Source of the DNA: an uncultured beta proteobacterium
GTDB taxonomy: Bacteria; Pseudomonadota; Gammaproteobacteria; Burkholderiales; Burkholderiaceae
Assembly: GCA_903845455.1 (NCBI GenBank)
Contig: CAIMXN010000194.1
Location: forward strand, 1 to 24,761
DNA length: 24,761 bases
Direction: 5' to 3'
Shown: one piece after another, positions 8,534 to 17,234 of the stretch
How positions within the stretch are numbered: position 1 is the first letter of the stretch
Layout: each line of letters opens with the position of its first letter
Notes under the pieces: generated by a model
What the model was told of the DNA's origin: nothing
Databases searched by the model: none
The model's input: the letters and a program-made list of their open reading frames with translations, nothing else
Made by a program: the position numbers and the translations under genes

Positions 8534-9492
8534 TGCTGTGTGATCTCTTGCCAGCTTAACTCTTCTGCCTTGCGCCAGAATGCTAAGGACTTCTTCTGAA
8601 GATCTTTAGTATTAAAGGTACGCTCGCGTTTTTCCCCTTTAGGAAAATCGATGATTATCAATTCATCAAGCTCTTTATCTAGAAGCGCTTGCTTGAGTAT
8701 TGGCCAAATCGCTTCTGGTTGATTGAACCAAGCAAAACCATTCACTAAATGAGAGGCGCTAGAAGTGGGTAGCTCTTTCTGATGTGGAATTTCTAGGAAT
8801 TTCGCTAGGCCAGCTAATAAGAGATGCTCCCCATAGATATTCGGAGCTTGTTTTACAAGCTCCGGCGTAACAACATCCTGCAGTTTTCCAATGCCGCTAA
8901 TCCAAAGCGAGTTGATCATCGGCACTCCTCGTTGTTCACGCAGTTCATTGACCGGATCAATATGCCAAAGCATCTGAATTTCATTCTGAAGTTTCCGCCA
9001 ATTTCTGGCTATGCCATCTTCATGAGTATCGCGAGGCATCCACCAATCAATATTGCGACCATGAGCTTGGTCAATACTGTGGCTTGCGAGGCTGGCAAAT
9101 GGACCAGCAGTAATGAACCAATCGTGTATACCCTGAAATAGAATCCCACTTTGAAAATCTTCTTCAATCAAGGGAAGTGCTACTTTGAGTAATTGTGCTG
9201 ACTCCTTATTACTGAGTTCAACTTGGTATTGGCTCATCAACACAAGGTGATCACGGGTAGCATGAAGGTGGACTGGCTGTAAGCAAGCAATCATTTCTTC
9301 TGGATTGACTGTTAGATTGGATTGACCCAAAAGGAGGATGGGTGCTGCAGGCACCTTTTCTCCAAGCAGGAAGCATTCATGGGGCAGGCCATTTTTTGGA
9401 GCGTCTCTTATGGGGCGGTCAGCCTCATTTAGGGCATCATCCCCAGAGAGCATGAGGGTAAAGCGCTTGGCGTGGGTCATATTGGCAGTCAT
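8530..9492 (-). CDS. RpfE-like / phosphoglycerate-mutase-like conserved protein
   Basis: A protein of about 320 aa resembling the RpfE-type regulatory proteins annotated in Ralstonia and Xanthomonas; the biochemical function is unknown to me. Visible features are LLLGQSNLTVNPEEMIACLQPVHL near the N-terminus and central ALPLIEEDFQSG, GRNIDWWMPRD and SLWISGIG stretches. There is no membrane segment. The neighbourhood rpfE-recJ-prfB-lysS matches the order of the Xanthomonas rpf region, which supports the family call. The start is uncertain: ATG 9492 has AGGGG only one base away, ATG 9480 has it 13 bases away, and an upstream TTG at 9513 is also open. It is divergent from lolC. Confidence 0.8.
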   Translation of the reverse strand: MTANMTHAKRFTLMLSGDDALNEADRPIRDAPKNGLPHECFLLGEKVPAAPILLLGQSNLTVNPEEMIACLQPVHLHATRDHLVLMSQYQVELSNKESAQLLKVALPLIEEDFQSGILFQGIHDWFITAGPFASLASHSIDQAHGRNIDWWMPRDTHEDGIARNWRKLQNEIQMLWHIDPVNELREQRGVPMINSLWISGIGKLQDVVTPELVKQAPNIYGEHLLLAGLAKFLEIPHQKELPTSSASHLVNGFAWFNQPEAIWPILKQALLDKELDELIIIDFPKGEKRERTFNTKDLQKKSLAFWRKAEELSWQEITQQ

Positions 9493-9553
9493 TCCCCTGA
9501 TTTTAGGTGGCAATTCAGTATTCCATCAGTATGCCCGCCAGATTCACTAAACT

Positions 9554-10822
9554 GTGGCTATGTTGAGACTTCCTATTGAACTAGAAATTGGTCTGCGCTA
9601 TACCCGATCCAAGCGTCGTAAGACGGTTGGCAAGCGTGATGGTTTTTTATCCTTTATTTCGGGAATCTCTACCGCAGGAATTGCGCTCGGGGTTGCCTCC
9701 CTGATTGTGGTGCTTTCTGTCATGAATGGTTTTCAGAAAGAAGTTCGCGATCGGATGCTCTCCGTTTTATCTCATGTCGAAATTACCGCTCCCGATGGCC
9801 TAGTTGATTGGGAACCGCTTGCTCTCAAAGTTGCAAGTCAGCCTCACGTGATCGGTGTTGCACCGATGGTGAGTTCTCAAGGTCTATTGAGTCGAGAAAG
9901 TGTAATGCGCGGTGTTGCTATTCGAGGAGTTCTACCTGAGCAAGAAGGTAAGGTATCTGATCTACCAAAGCAATTTGTAGCTGGCAGTATTGAAGCTCTT
10001 AAGCCAGGTAGCTTTGGAGTTGCCCTTGGGGCCCAGCTTGCTTCAATGGTGGGTGCGCGAGTAGGGGATCGTATCAATATGATCGTGCCAGAAAGCGATC
10101 TTACTCCTGCTGGTGCTATGCCCAGAATGCGTACGCTCCAAGTAGTAGGTATTGTGGATAGCGGCCACTATGAGTACGACAGTTCTTTAGCCATCATGCA
10201 CTGGAGAGATGCCGCTGCATTGTTACGCTTGCATGAGCCCTCTGGCTTGCGTGTGAAGGTGGATGATATGCAGCGCGCTCCTGAAGTGGCTGCTGAGTTA
10301 GCTCAGGTAGTACCTCAGGCAGTTTGGGTGACAGATTGGTCAAGATCAAATCGTAATTGGTTTGCTGCGGTTCAAACTGAAAAGAAAATGATGTTCATCA
10401 TTCTGACTTTAATTATTGCCGTTGCTGCATTTAATTTAGTCTCAACCTTAGTGATGACTGTGAATGAAAAACAGGCAGATATCGCCATTTTGAGAACGAT
10501 GGGTGCAAGTCCCGGCTTGATTCAAAGAATTTTCTTAGTGCAGGGATTGGCAATTGGATTACTAGGCTCTCTAGCTGGCGTTGGTCTCGGCCTCCTTATT
10601 GCCCTTAATATTGATGTCATCGTTCCAGCGATTGAAGCTATTTTCCGGGTACGTTTCTTGCCGCGGGATGTTTACTTCATTAGCGAACTGCCATCGGATG
10701 TGAGATTTTCGGATGTATTAACGGTTGGTCTGATGGCATTTGGTCTTTCTGTCTTAGCCACCTTGTATCCAAGTCGTCGTGCCGCTCAGGTACAACCTGC
10801 TGAGGCATTACGTTATGAGTGA
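9554..10822 (+). CDS. lolC: Lipoprotein-releasing ABC transporter permease
   Basis: Membrane subunit of the Lol complex that extracts outer-membrane lipoproteins from the inner membrane; 422 aa. The N-terminus ELEIGLRYTRSKRR and first span (about 35-60) precede a large periplasmic domain (about 65-265). Three spans follow, with the coupling segment NEKQADIAILRTMGASPGLI. The C-terminus LYPSRRAAQVQPAEALRYE is characteristic of LolC/E. Only one permease gene is present, so the complex may be a LolC/F-type homodimer. The start is either GTG 9554 or ATG 9560, and no strong ribosome binding site separates them. Confidence 0.92.
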   Translation: MAMLRLPIELEIGLRYTRSKRRKTVGKRDGFLSFISGISTAGIALGVASLIVVLSVMNGFQKEVRDRMLSVLSHVEITAPDGLVDWEPLALKVASQPHVIGVAPMVSSQGLLSRESVMRGVAIRGVLPEQEGKVSDLPKQFVAGSIEALKPGSFGVALGAQLASMVGARVGDRINMIVPESDLTPAGAMPRMRTLQVVGIVDSGHYEYDSSLAIMHWRDAAALLRLHEPSGLRVKVDDMQRAPEVAAELAQVVPQAVWVTDWSRSNRNWFAAVQTEKKMMFIILTLIIAVAAFNLVSTLVMTVNEKQADIAILRTMGASPGLIQRIFLVQGLAIGLLGSLAGVGLGLLIALNIDVIVPAIEAIFRVRFLPRDVYFISELPSDVRFSDVLTVGLMAFGLSVLATLYPSRRAAQVQPAEALRYE

Positions 10823-11522
10823 ACCTATGATCAATGCAAATACTTTGGTTCTCAGCGCAAGAGGTTTAGCCAAAACCTATGGTCAAGGCCCTTCGGCTGT
10901 AGAGGTTCTCAAGAGTATTGATTTGGATGTGGCTCCATCAGAAAAAGTTGCTATCGTTGGTGCATCTGGTTCGGGTAAAAGTACTTTATTACATCTCTTG
11001 GGCGGTTTAGATACCCCAAGTACTGGTTCTGTTGTTTTGGCTGGAGCTAATCTAGCGAATTTATCAGTTACTAAGTTGGATCGATTGCGTAATCAAAGTC
11101 TGGGTTTTATTTATCAGTTCCACCATCTCTTAGATGAGTTCAGTGCCCAAGAAAATGTGGCGTTACCTTTGCGTATTCGTGGTCTAAGTAACGAGGAATC
11201 AATGGATCGCGCTAGCAAAATTCTGCAAGTTGTTGGCTTGGCAGCTAGAGAACTGCACACCCCTGGTGAGTTATCGGGTGGAGAGCGTCAGCGGGTAGCA
11301 GTTGCACGTGCTTTAGTTGGTAATCCTTCTTGTGTATTGGCTGATGAGCCAACCGGCAATCTTGATACAGAGACTGCTGATAATGTATTTGATTTGATGT
11401 TAGATGTGGCACGGGAGCAGGGCACAGCCTTTGTGATCGTGACCCACGACCCGATTCGCGCTAAACGTTGTGATCGTATTTTGCATTTAGAGCGCGGAGT
11501 ATTAAAGAACTTCGTAGGATGA
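10815..11522 (+). CDS. lolD: Lipoprotein-releasing ABC transporter ATP-binding protein
   Basis: ATPase partner of the LolC permease; 235 aa from the ATG at 10815. Walker A GASGSGKST is at 49-57, the Q-loop falls in FIYQFHHLLDEF, the signature LSGGERQ is at 153-159, Walker B CVLADE at 173-178, and the H-loop histidine in IVTHD. The start overlaps the end of lolC by 8 bp (ATGAGTGA). A longer frame from 10779 would add 12 residues encoded entirely inside lolC and is less likely. The gene end overlaps tatD by 4 bp. Confidence 0.94.
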   Translation: MSEPMINANTLVLSARGLAKTYGQGPSAVEVLKSIDLDVAPSEKVAIVGASGSGKSTLLHLLGGLDTPSTGSVVLAGANLANLSVTKLDRLRNQSLGFIYQFHHLLDEFSAQENVALPLRIRGLSNEESMDRASKILQVVGLAARELHTPGELSGGERQRVAVARALVGNPSCVLADEPTGNLDTETADNVFDLMLDVAREQGTAFVIVTHDPIRAKRCDRILHLERGVLKNFVG

Positions 11523-12370
11523 GTCAGCACCCATCGTGGGTTGATACCCATTGCCATCTAGACGCACCTGAGTTTGAGAGAAATCTTTCTCAAGCGCTGG
11601 ACTCGGCGGCCCAAAATGGGGTTAAAGCTATTCTGCTACCAACAGTGAAAGCCTCTGACTGTGATCATGTGCGAGTACTTGCCTCTCAATACGCTGAGAC
11701 TATCCCGGGACTAGTCTATACGCTGGGTATTCATCCTCTTTATATCCATCAGGCAAAAGAATCTGACATCACAATTCTGAAAGATCAGATAGAGCAATCT
11801 TTGTCTGATCCTCGCTTTGTAGGTATCGGAGAAATTGGTTTGGATTACTTTGTTGAAGGTCTGGACCCGCAGCGACAGGAATGGTTCTTCCATGCACAAC
11901 TTGATCTGGCTGCTCAATATCAACTGCCTGTGATCTTGCACGTGCGCCGCTCACAAGACGCTATTCTGAAAGCATTACGTCCTAGAAAAATTCCCGGTGG
12001 AATAGCTCACGCATTTAATGGTAGCTTTCAACAGGCGGAACAATTTATAGGGCTAGGATTTAAATTGGGTTTTGGTGGTGCAGCAACATATGAACGCGCC
12101 TTACAGATTCGTCGATTGTTAAAAGAGTTGCCCATAGATAGCATCGTTACTGAGACTGATGCACCTGATATTCCGCCAGCATGGTTTCGAGGTGAAGGTA
12201 TTGCATTTAATGAACCTGGATTCTTGCCTCGTATTGCCACTGTGTTGGCAGAGGTTCGTGGTATCGGTCGCGATGAGTTTGCTACTGCTGTGTGGCGCAA
12301 TGCCATGCAGGTATTGCCCCGCTGGTCAGCCTTACTGGCTGACAATCCAAACCTCAATTTAGCTTCCTAG
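11519..12370 (+). CDS. TatD-family metal-dependent hydrolase
   Basis: TatD-type TIM-barrel nuclease/deoxyribonuclease of 283 aa. Metal ligands are visible: HCHLD (H11, H13), the GEIGLDY glutamate at 105, HVRR (H141), AHAFNG, and the aspartate in TETDAPDIPP. Its ATG overlaps the lolD stop by 4 bp, so it is likely cotranscribed. Which paralogue (TatD, YcfH, YjjV) is not certain; position after lolCD resembles the ycfH neighbourhood. Confidence 0.9.
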   Translation: MSQHPSWVDTHCHLDAPEFERNLSQALDSAAQNGVKAILLPTVKASDCDHVRVLASQYAETIPGLVYTLGIHPLYIHQAKESDITILKDQIEQSLSDPRFVGIGEIGLDYFVEGLDPQRQEWFFHAQLDLAAQYQLPVILHVRRSQDAILKALRPRKIPGGIAHAFNGSFQQAEQFIGLGFKLGFGGAATYERALQIRRLLKELPIDSIVTETDAPDIPPAWFRGEGIAFNEPGFLPRIATVLAEVRGIGRDEFATAVWRNAMQVLPRWSALLADNPNLNLAS

Positions 12371-12374
12371 GATC

Positions 12375-14846
12375 TTGCGTTTAGCTATTGCGGCGTTTAT
12401 CGCCGGGGGTTTGCTACTACTTTTTTTGCCGATTGTGCCGCAGTATTGGTTTTCGGCTGTAGTGTTTGTAATTGGAATCGCTGTACTTGGGCTATGTAGC
12501 CCTCTCAATCATTTTTATTCTCGCAAGATCTTAACCATCTTGTTGTGCGCAGCACTTGGTTTTGCCTGGAATGCTAGATACGCAGAAGATAGATTAAATA
12601 ACATCCTTTCGGAAGAACTAGAAGGACAGGATTTAACTATTGACGGCCGCGTTATTGCCTTACCTCAAAGCAGTTCTGCTGGAGCCAAGTTTGCCTTTGA
12701 AGTTCAGCAAGCCTATCTTAGTGGAGATAGGCTTGAGGACTTTCCTGAGCGCATCTATTTGAGTTGGCAACCCGCCTGGAGAAATCCGCAAGAGATTCCA
12801 GAGCTTATTCCAGGTCAACGCTGGAAGTTCAAGGTCAAACTGAAACGTCCTTATGGCTCACTTAATCCCTACACGTTTGACTTTGAGCGTTGGACTTTTC
12901 ATCAGAACTTTGGTGCCAATGGATCAGTTCGTGCTGGCGAGTTACTGCTTGAGACAGATATTGGGTTTACTGATCTTGAATTGGCTATGGAATATCAGCG
13001 TTGGAAGTTGCGTAAAAAGATCCAAGGCCTACTGCCGCAAGATGCAGCATACGCAGGCGTCATTGTGGCGTTGGTGATGGGTGATCAAAACGCGATTGAT
13101 CAGGATGATTGGCGCGTATTTAATGCCACCGGTATTGGGCATCTGATTTCAATCTCCGGGCTTCATGTCACCATGCTTGCAGGACTTGGTGCGGGGCTCG
13201 CTGCAAGGTTATGGCGTCGCAATACACTCCCACTTATTTTCCCTGTCGGCAAGGTAGCTGCTGTAGCGGGATTCTTAACGGCATTTATTTACGCATGGTT
13301 AGCGGGTTTTCAGATCCCAGCACAAAGAACCATGTATATGGTTGGCGTAGTTGCTTTTGCTTTATGGTCTGGCCGTAACCCTCGCTCCTTTGATATTTGG
13401 TGGTGGGCACTTGCATTCGTTTTGCTAGTTGATCCAATGGCACCTTACACCCCAGGATTTTGGCTATCCTTTGGAGCAGTAGCAGCGATTTTGTATGGCA
13501 TGGGAGATTCGGCAGGTTTGTTGGGTATCCCTACAGGCAAAGAGTTGGAAGTGCATTGGACCCAAAGAATGTTGCAGGCATTGCGCGAGGCCTGTCGCGT
13601 ACAAGCCCTTGTCACGCTTGCCTTATTACCATTTACTTTGTTTTGGTTCTATCAGGTATCGGTTGTATCGCCCTTGGCAAATGCATTCGCAATTCCCTTA
13701 GTAAGTTATATCGTTACGCCGCTGGCAATTAGTGGCGCACTTCTGCCAGCCTTCATTGGTAAATGGCTGCTCCTACCAGCGCATGCATCTATGGAATGTT
13801 TGGCGATTGTATTGAGATGGATGGCTAGCTGGAAATGGGCAGTAGTTTGGTCAAGTCAACCAGCATGGTGGTTGCTCATGATTTCTGGAGTAGGAATCAT
13901 CGTTGCTATTCGACCTGGTGCAATAAAAGATAGCTGGCGATCTAGAGTTTTGGGAATATCCTTATCCACTCTTTTATTTCTTGTGCCTAGTGCAGATCAA
14001 AATTTGCAAGACGGAGAGTTTCGGGCAACAGTTCTCGATATTGGTCAGGGTACCTCAGTGTTGGTCGAGACTTCATCAAAGCGATTGTTGTATGACACCG
14101 GACCCATTCAGGGGAAGAAGGACGATGCTGGCAATAGAGTGATCCTGCCATACCTCAGAGGACGAGGAATCGATCGCATCGATCGCATGGTGATCAGTCA
14201 TAGCGATAGTGACCACGTAGGTGGGGCCATAACCTTATTGAAGGAGGTGCGATTCGATTCCATGATGGGCTCACTACCTATCACGAATCCCTTGTTAAAA
14301 AACTTACAAGCTCGAAAGATTCCGACTCTGCCTTGTCGCTTCGGTCAACACTGGGTATGGGATGAGGTGGAATTTTATATTTGGCATCCACATGAGGAAA
14401 CCAATTTTGAATGGCAATATCCAGGCAAACCAAATGAAATGAGTTGTGTGCTTGAAGTTCGCAATAAGACCGCTTCACTTTGGTTAACGGGGGATGTTGA
14501 GAGACAGGGGGAGGCTGAAATGATCGAGCGCTTAAATCAATCTGCATTGCAAGATCTAAAAGATAAAAAGTTGATCTTTATGGCGCCTCATCACGGCAGT
14601 AAAACTTCTTCATCAGAAGAATTATTAAAGCGCTTAAGTCCCGATGAGGCATTTGCACAAAATGGATATCGAAACCGCTATGGACATCCTCATCCAACAG
14701 TGAGCGCGCGCTATAAAACTCTGGATATTCCGTTTTATCAGTCTCCGAATACGGGTGCGCAGATTTGGACTTTTACCAAAAAGGATGAGATACCAAGAAA
14801 ACCAATCTTCTGGAGGGAGGAAGTAAAAAGACTCTGGCACCGCTAA
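12375..14846 (+). CDS. comEC: ComEC/Rec2 DNA internalisation channel protein
   Basis: Inner-membrane channel for uptake of transforming single-stranded DNA; 823 aa. Order: two or three N-terminal spans, a DUF4131-like periplasmic OB domain (about 50-200), the multi-span competence domain with GHLISISGLHVTM near 252-264, and a C-terminal metallo-beta-lactamase-like domain from about residue 553 (LDIGQGTSV). That domain has an intact metal motif HSDSDHVGG near 609 and APHHGS near 737. The start is TTG (12375) with AGGA close by, 4 bp after the tatD stop. An intact frame suggests competence potential, although pilus genes are not in view. Confidence 0.92.
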   Translation: MRLAIAAFIAGGLLLLFLPIVPQYWFSAVVFVIGIAVLGLCSPLNHFYSRKILTILLCAALGFAWNARYAEDRLNNILSEELEGQDLTIDGRVIALPQSSSAGAKFAFEVQQAYLSGDRLEDFPERIYLSWQPAWRNPQEIPELIPGQRWKFKVKLKRPYGSLNPYTFDFERWTFHQNFGANGSVRAGELLLETDIGFTDLELAMEYQRWKLRKKIQGLLPQDAAYAGVIVALVMGDQNAIDQDDWRVFNATGIGHLISISGLHVTMLAGLGAGLAARLWRRNTLPLIFPVGKVAAVAGFLTAFIYAWLAGFQIPAQRTMYMVGVVAFALWSGRNPRSFDIWWWALAFVLLVDPMAPYTPGFWLSFGAVAAILYGMGDSAGLLGIPTGKELEVHWTQRMLQALREACRVQALVTLALLPFTLFWFYQVSVVSPLANAFAIPLVSYIVTPLAISGALLPAFIGKWLLLPAHASMECLAIVLRWMASWKWAVVWSSQPAWWLLMISGVGIIVAIRPGAIKDSWRSRVLGISLSTLLFLVPSADQNLQDGEFRATVLDIGQGTSVLVETSSKRLLYDTGPIQGKKDDAGNRVILPYLRGRGIDRIDRMVISHSDSDHVGGAITLLKEVRFDSMMGSLPITNPLLKNLQARKIPTLPCRFGQHWVWDEVEFYIWHPHEETNFEWQYPGKPNEMSCVLEVRNKTASLWLTGDVERQGEAEMIERLNQSALQDLKDKKLIFMAPHHGSKTSSSEELLKRLSPDEAFAQNGYRNRYGHPHPTVSARYKTLDIPFYQSPNTGAQIWTFTKKDEIPRKPIFWREEVKRLWHR

Positions 14847-14926
14847 AAGTAGGGGAGGATAGATCTGCATTTATTGTCCACTTGGCTCTAATGGCTTAGT
14901 CTGTAGCAATTAATGGAACTGAGATC

Positions 14927-15229
14927 ATGATTGAACTAAAACGATTTTGTATTTGCTTGATTGGGGGCTTTCTGTATTTAAATTCCTTAAATGTCTTTGC
15001 TCAAGCTACTACTTATTCTCCGTATTCCAAGGAGCAATTGCAGCAATTTAATTCTCAGCCTATTGCGCCAACAGTTTCTGTGGGCGAAGTTGATGGACAA
15101 ACACAGGGGCCACGAGATTTGAGGGGCTCAAAACTCTATCAACAAGCCACAGGAGAGGAAGAAGCTGAAGCTCTTGAGATCCAGTCAGCGGATCCGTACA
15201 CCCCAGTTAAGCCAGCGCTGACTTTTTAG
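14927..15229 (+). CDS. Small exported hypothetical protein
   Basis: A 100-aa protein with a clear signal peptide: basic start IELKR, hydrophobic core to about residue 24, and a likely cleavage after NVFA or VFAQA. The mature part is polar, rich in Q, E and P (GEEEAEALE), with no cysteine. No domain is recognised. It is the last backbone gene before the element. The inverted repeat at 15273-15305 may terminate it as well as the opposite-strand tRNA transcript. Confidence 0.7.
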   Translation: MIELKRFCICLIGGFLYLNSLNVFAQATTYSPYSKEQLQQFNSQPIAPTVSVGEVDGQTQGPRDLRGSKLYQQATGEEEAEALEIQSADPYTPVKPALTF

Positions 15230-15272
15230 CTTAGCAAGGCAAAATACGCCAAATTATCGAGCTCCAAAGTAA

Positions 15273-15305
15273 AAAACCTTCTAACTCAATGAATTAGAAG
15301 GTTTT
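15273..15305 (-). terminator. Original terminator of the initiator tRNA gene (now separated from it)
   Basis: AAAACCTTCTAA (15273-15284) and TTAGAAGGTTTT (15294-15305) form a perfect 12-bp stem with a 9-base loop. On the minus strand the stem runs into a T-tract, as in a Rho-independent terminator. It lies just downstream (in tRNA sense) of the left tRNA fragment, so before insertion it would have ended the tRNA-fMet transcript. It can also act on the plus strand after the 100-aa gene. Confidence 0.75.
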
Positions 15306-15310
15306 AAATT

Positions 15311-15356
<46 letters not shown>

Positions 15357-15436
15357 AAGCAAAACAAAGCATTTCTTGGTGTTGATTAATGTAGATAAGT
15401 GATTGTAATGTCAACAGAAATCAACAAATACAAGGC

Positions 15437-15456
15437 TTTGAAGGTATATCTTCAAA
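15437..15456. promoter_or_regulatory. Inverted repeat upstream of the integrase
   Basis: TTTGAAG and CTTCAAA are perfect 7-bp arms around GTATAT, an operator-like geometry. A longer-spaced pair, GTTGATT (15381-15387) and AATCAAC (15419-15425), brackets a weak promoter-like TTGATT/TAATGT with an 18-bp gap. Either could bind Int, the AlpA-like protein or a repressor. The 168 bases from attL to int hold no other gene. Confidence 0.35.
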
Positions 15457-15488
15457 TTCCCCAAAATGCCCATAAATAGATATAGAAT

Positions 15489-15510
15489 CAATACATGACC
15501 AATACATGGC
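15489..15510 (+). repeat. Left arm-type repeats (two copies, 11-bp step)
   Basis: CAATACATGAC starts at 15489 and CAATACATGGC at 15500: tandem copies of an 11-bp unit that match the pair at 24566-24587 near the other end in the same orientation. P4- and lambda-type integrases bind such arm sites with their N-terminal domain. The repeats lie directly before the int start codon, so integrase binding could also repress int. Confidence 0.55.
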
Positions 15511-15524
15511 TAAATTGAGGGTTT

Positions 15525-16823
15525 ATGGCATCCAATAAAATTGGCTTCACAGTAGCTAGAATCAAAGCCTTAAAGTGTGAAAAGGGCAAATCACAGTCAA
15601 TCTTTTGGGATAGCAGGACACCTAGCCTTGGGGTGCGTATAACCCCTACAGGCAATCAGGCTTTCATTTTTCAGACATGGTTTAACAAGACAAACCTCCG
15701 ATTGACGATTGGGGATGTGAATTCTTGGTCAATTGATAAAGCACAAACAGAAGCAAGGCGATTAAAGGTACTTACAGACCAAGGAATAGACCCCAGGGAG
15801 CAAATAGCTGACAGTAAAGCCAAAGCTAAGGCAAAGCGATTAAAGGGGACTAAGGGGCTAATTATCTGGAATGAGTACATTGAGGAAAGAAAGCATCAAT
15901 GGGGTGAACGACACCTAGCCGACCATATTGATATGGCTAGGAAAGGTGGTCAAAAAATAACAAGGGGATTAAAAAAGGGGCAACCCAGCACCAAACAAAA
16001 GGGAATATTGCTTGACCTGCTTGGGTTGCCGATTAATGAAATTACGAAAGACAGGGTTTTGCCATGGCTAAAGAGGGAAGTTAAAACTAGACCAGCAAGG
16101 GCGAGATTAGCGTTATCTGCTTTACGAGCATTTTTAACTTGGTGTAGCGACCAGCCCAATTACAGGGCATTAGTGGATGCTACTGCTTGCGATAGACTGA
16201 CAAAGGAATTGCCACCCAAGCAGGCTAAAGATGACTGTTTGCAAAAAGAGCAGCTGAATATATGGTTTGGTAGCGTTAAGAAAATTGGCAATCCTGTAAT
16301 AAGTGCTTACCTTCAAATCTTATTGCTAACTGGGGCTAGGCGAAATGAGTTAGCCACTATGAAGTGGGAGGATGTTGATACTCAATGGCATATCGCTATG
16401 ATTCGAGATAAGGTTGAGGGCAATCGCAAGATACCTCTAACACCTTATGTGGAGTTATTAATCAATAATCTACCCAGAAAGAACGAATTTGTCTTTAGTA
16501 GTTTGACAGCCAAAAGTGGTCGTTTAACTGAGCCACGAAAAGCACACCAAACGATTATTGAAAGTGCTGGGATTCCCAACTTATCAATCCACGGATTAAG
16601 AAGGTCATTCGGTACATTAGCCGAGTGGGTGGAGTGTCCTGCTGGAATTTCTGCGCAAATAATGGGGCATAAACCTAGTGCCATTGCTGAAAAACATTAC
16701 CGCAGACGACCTATCGACCTATTGAGAATGTGGCATACCAAGATTGAAAAATTCATTCTTGATGAGGCTGGTATACCCCAGCCAAAAGAAGGGGAAAAAA
16801 GATTGCGAGTAGTTAAGGCTTAA
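15525..16823 (+). CDS. int: Tyrosine site-specific integrase, P4 type
   Basis: Catalyses insertion at and excision from the tRNA-fMet gene; 432 aa. The N-terminal arm-binding domain (DUF4102 type, about 5-95, with SLGVRITPTGNQAFIFQ) precedes a core-binding region (about 110-225) and the catalytic domain. Catalytic residues are in place: Arg in TGARRNEL (R272/R273), probable K302, H356 and R359 in HGLRR, H382 in GH, and nucleophile Y392 in KHYRRR. The gene is next to attL and reads away from it. Its last 11 bases overlap the convergent lipoprotein gene. Confidence 0.93.
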   Translation: MASNKIGFTVARIKALKCEKGKSQSIFWDSRTPSLGVRITPTGNQAFIFQTWFNKTNLRLTIGDVNSWSIDKAQTEARRLKVLTDQGIDPREQIADSKAKAKAKRLKGTKGLIIWNEYIEERKHQWGERHLADHIDMARKGGQKITRGLKKGQPSTKQKGILLDLLGLPINEITKDRVLPWLKREVKTRPARARLALSALRAFLTWCSDQPNYRALVDATACDRLTKELPPKQAKDDCLQKEQLNIWFGSVKKIGNPVISAYLQILLLTGARRNELATMKWEDVDTQWHIAMIRDKVEGNRKIPLTPYVELLINNLPRKNEFVFSSLTAKSGRLTEPRKAHQTIIESAGIPNLSIHGLRRSFGTLAEWVECPAGISAQIMGHKPSAIAEKHYRRRPIDLLRMWHTKIEKFILDEAGIPQPKEGEKRLRVVKA

Positions 16824-17109
16824 CTCTTTTGCATTCGGTAGTCCGAGACCATATCGGAGGAGGGGCGTATTGAATATCTTGTAATTTGAAGGCAACTGAA
16901 TCAAAAACAATCTTCCAAGCGAGAGCATTTTGACAATTCATAGAATAGGTTGAGTAAACACCCTCCTTACTGCAAAAATCATAAGTTTTAGTGCCATAGA
17001 TAGCTTGATTATCGGTAATGACTAAGCCAACCCCATCACAATTAAAGTGCTGTTCGTGCTGTGAACAAGCAGTAAGTAGTAATAGGAGTATCAAAAGCCC
17101 ATTTTTCAT
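16813..17109 (-). CDS. Small putative lipoprotein
   Basis: A 98-aa protein with a lipoprotein signal: MKNGLLILLLLLTAC with Cys15 as the lipid-bearing residue. The mature part has five further cysteines, including FNC, DFC and MNC, which could form disulfides in the periplasm. No domain is recognised. It converges on int with an 11-bp overlap and is divergent from the 207-aa gene. Likely cargo. Confidence 0.65.
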   Translation of the reverse strand: MKNGLLILLLLLTACSQHEQHFNCDGVGLVITDNQAIYGTKTYDFCSKEGVYSTYSMNCQNALAWKIVFDSVAFKLQDIQYAPPPIWSRTTECKRVKP

Positions 17110-17133
17110 TTGTGTAGGTTATCAGATATTGGT

Positions 17134-17202
17134 AAGCTAGTGACAAGCCCTATCTAGCTTGACGAAGTGAAAGCCTGCATCCTTCAGCAGGTTGATAGGG
17201 CT
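17134..17202. promoter_or_regulatory. Nested and competing inverted repeats in a divergent intergenic region
   Basis: Outer arms AGCCCTATC (17146-17154) and GATAGGGCT (17194-17202) enclose an inner stem AGCCTGC/GCAGGTT (17172-17178, 17187-17193). A third pair, AAGCTAG (17134-17140) and CTAGCTT (17154-17160), shares a base with the outer arm, so the two folds would compete. The region lies between the lipoprotein gene and the 207-aa gene. It may be an mRNA leader, a small RNA or an operator set; no known family is recognised. Confidence 0.4.
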
Positions 17203-17234
17203 AATTACTGAAGGTTCATATTGAAGGATGTGGA

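Noticed and set aside
8824..9141. 105-aa plus-strand frame
   Set aside because: Antisense to the rpfE-like gene, with no start signal.
10779..10814. Longer N-terminus of LolD
   Set aside because: Encoded wholly inside the lolC end in another frame; the ATG at 10815 overlapping the lolC stop is the usual arrangement.
12028..12357. 109-aa minus-strand frame
   Set aside because: Antisense to tatD, whose catalytic motifs span the region.
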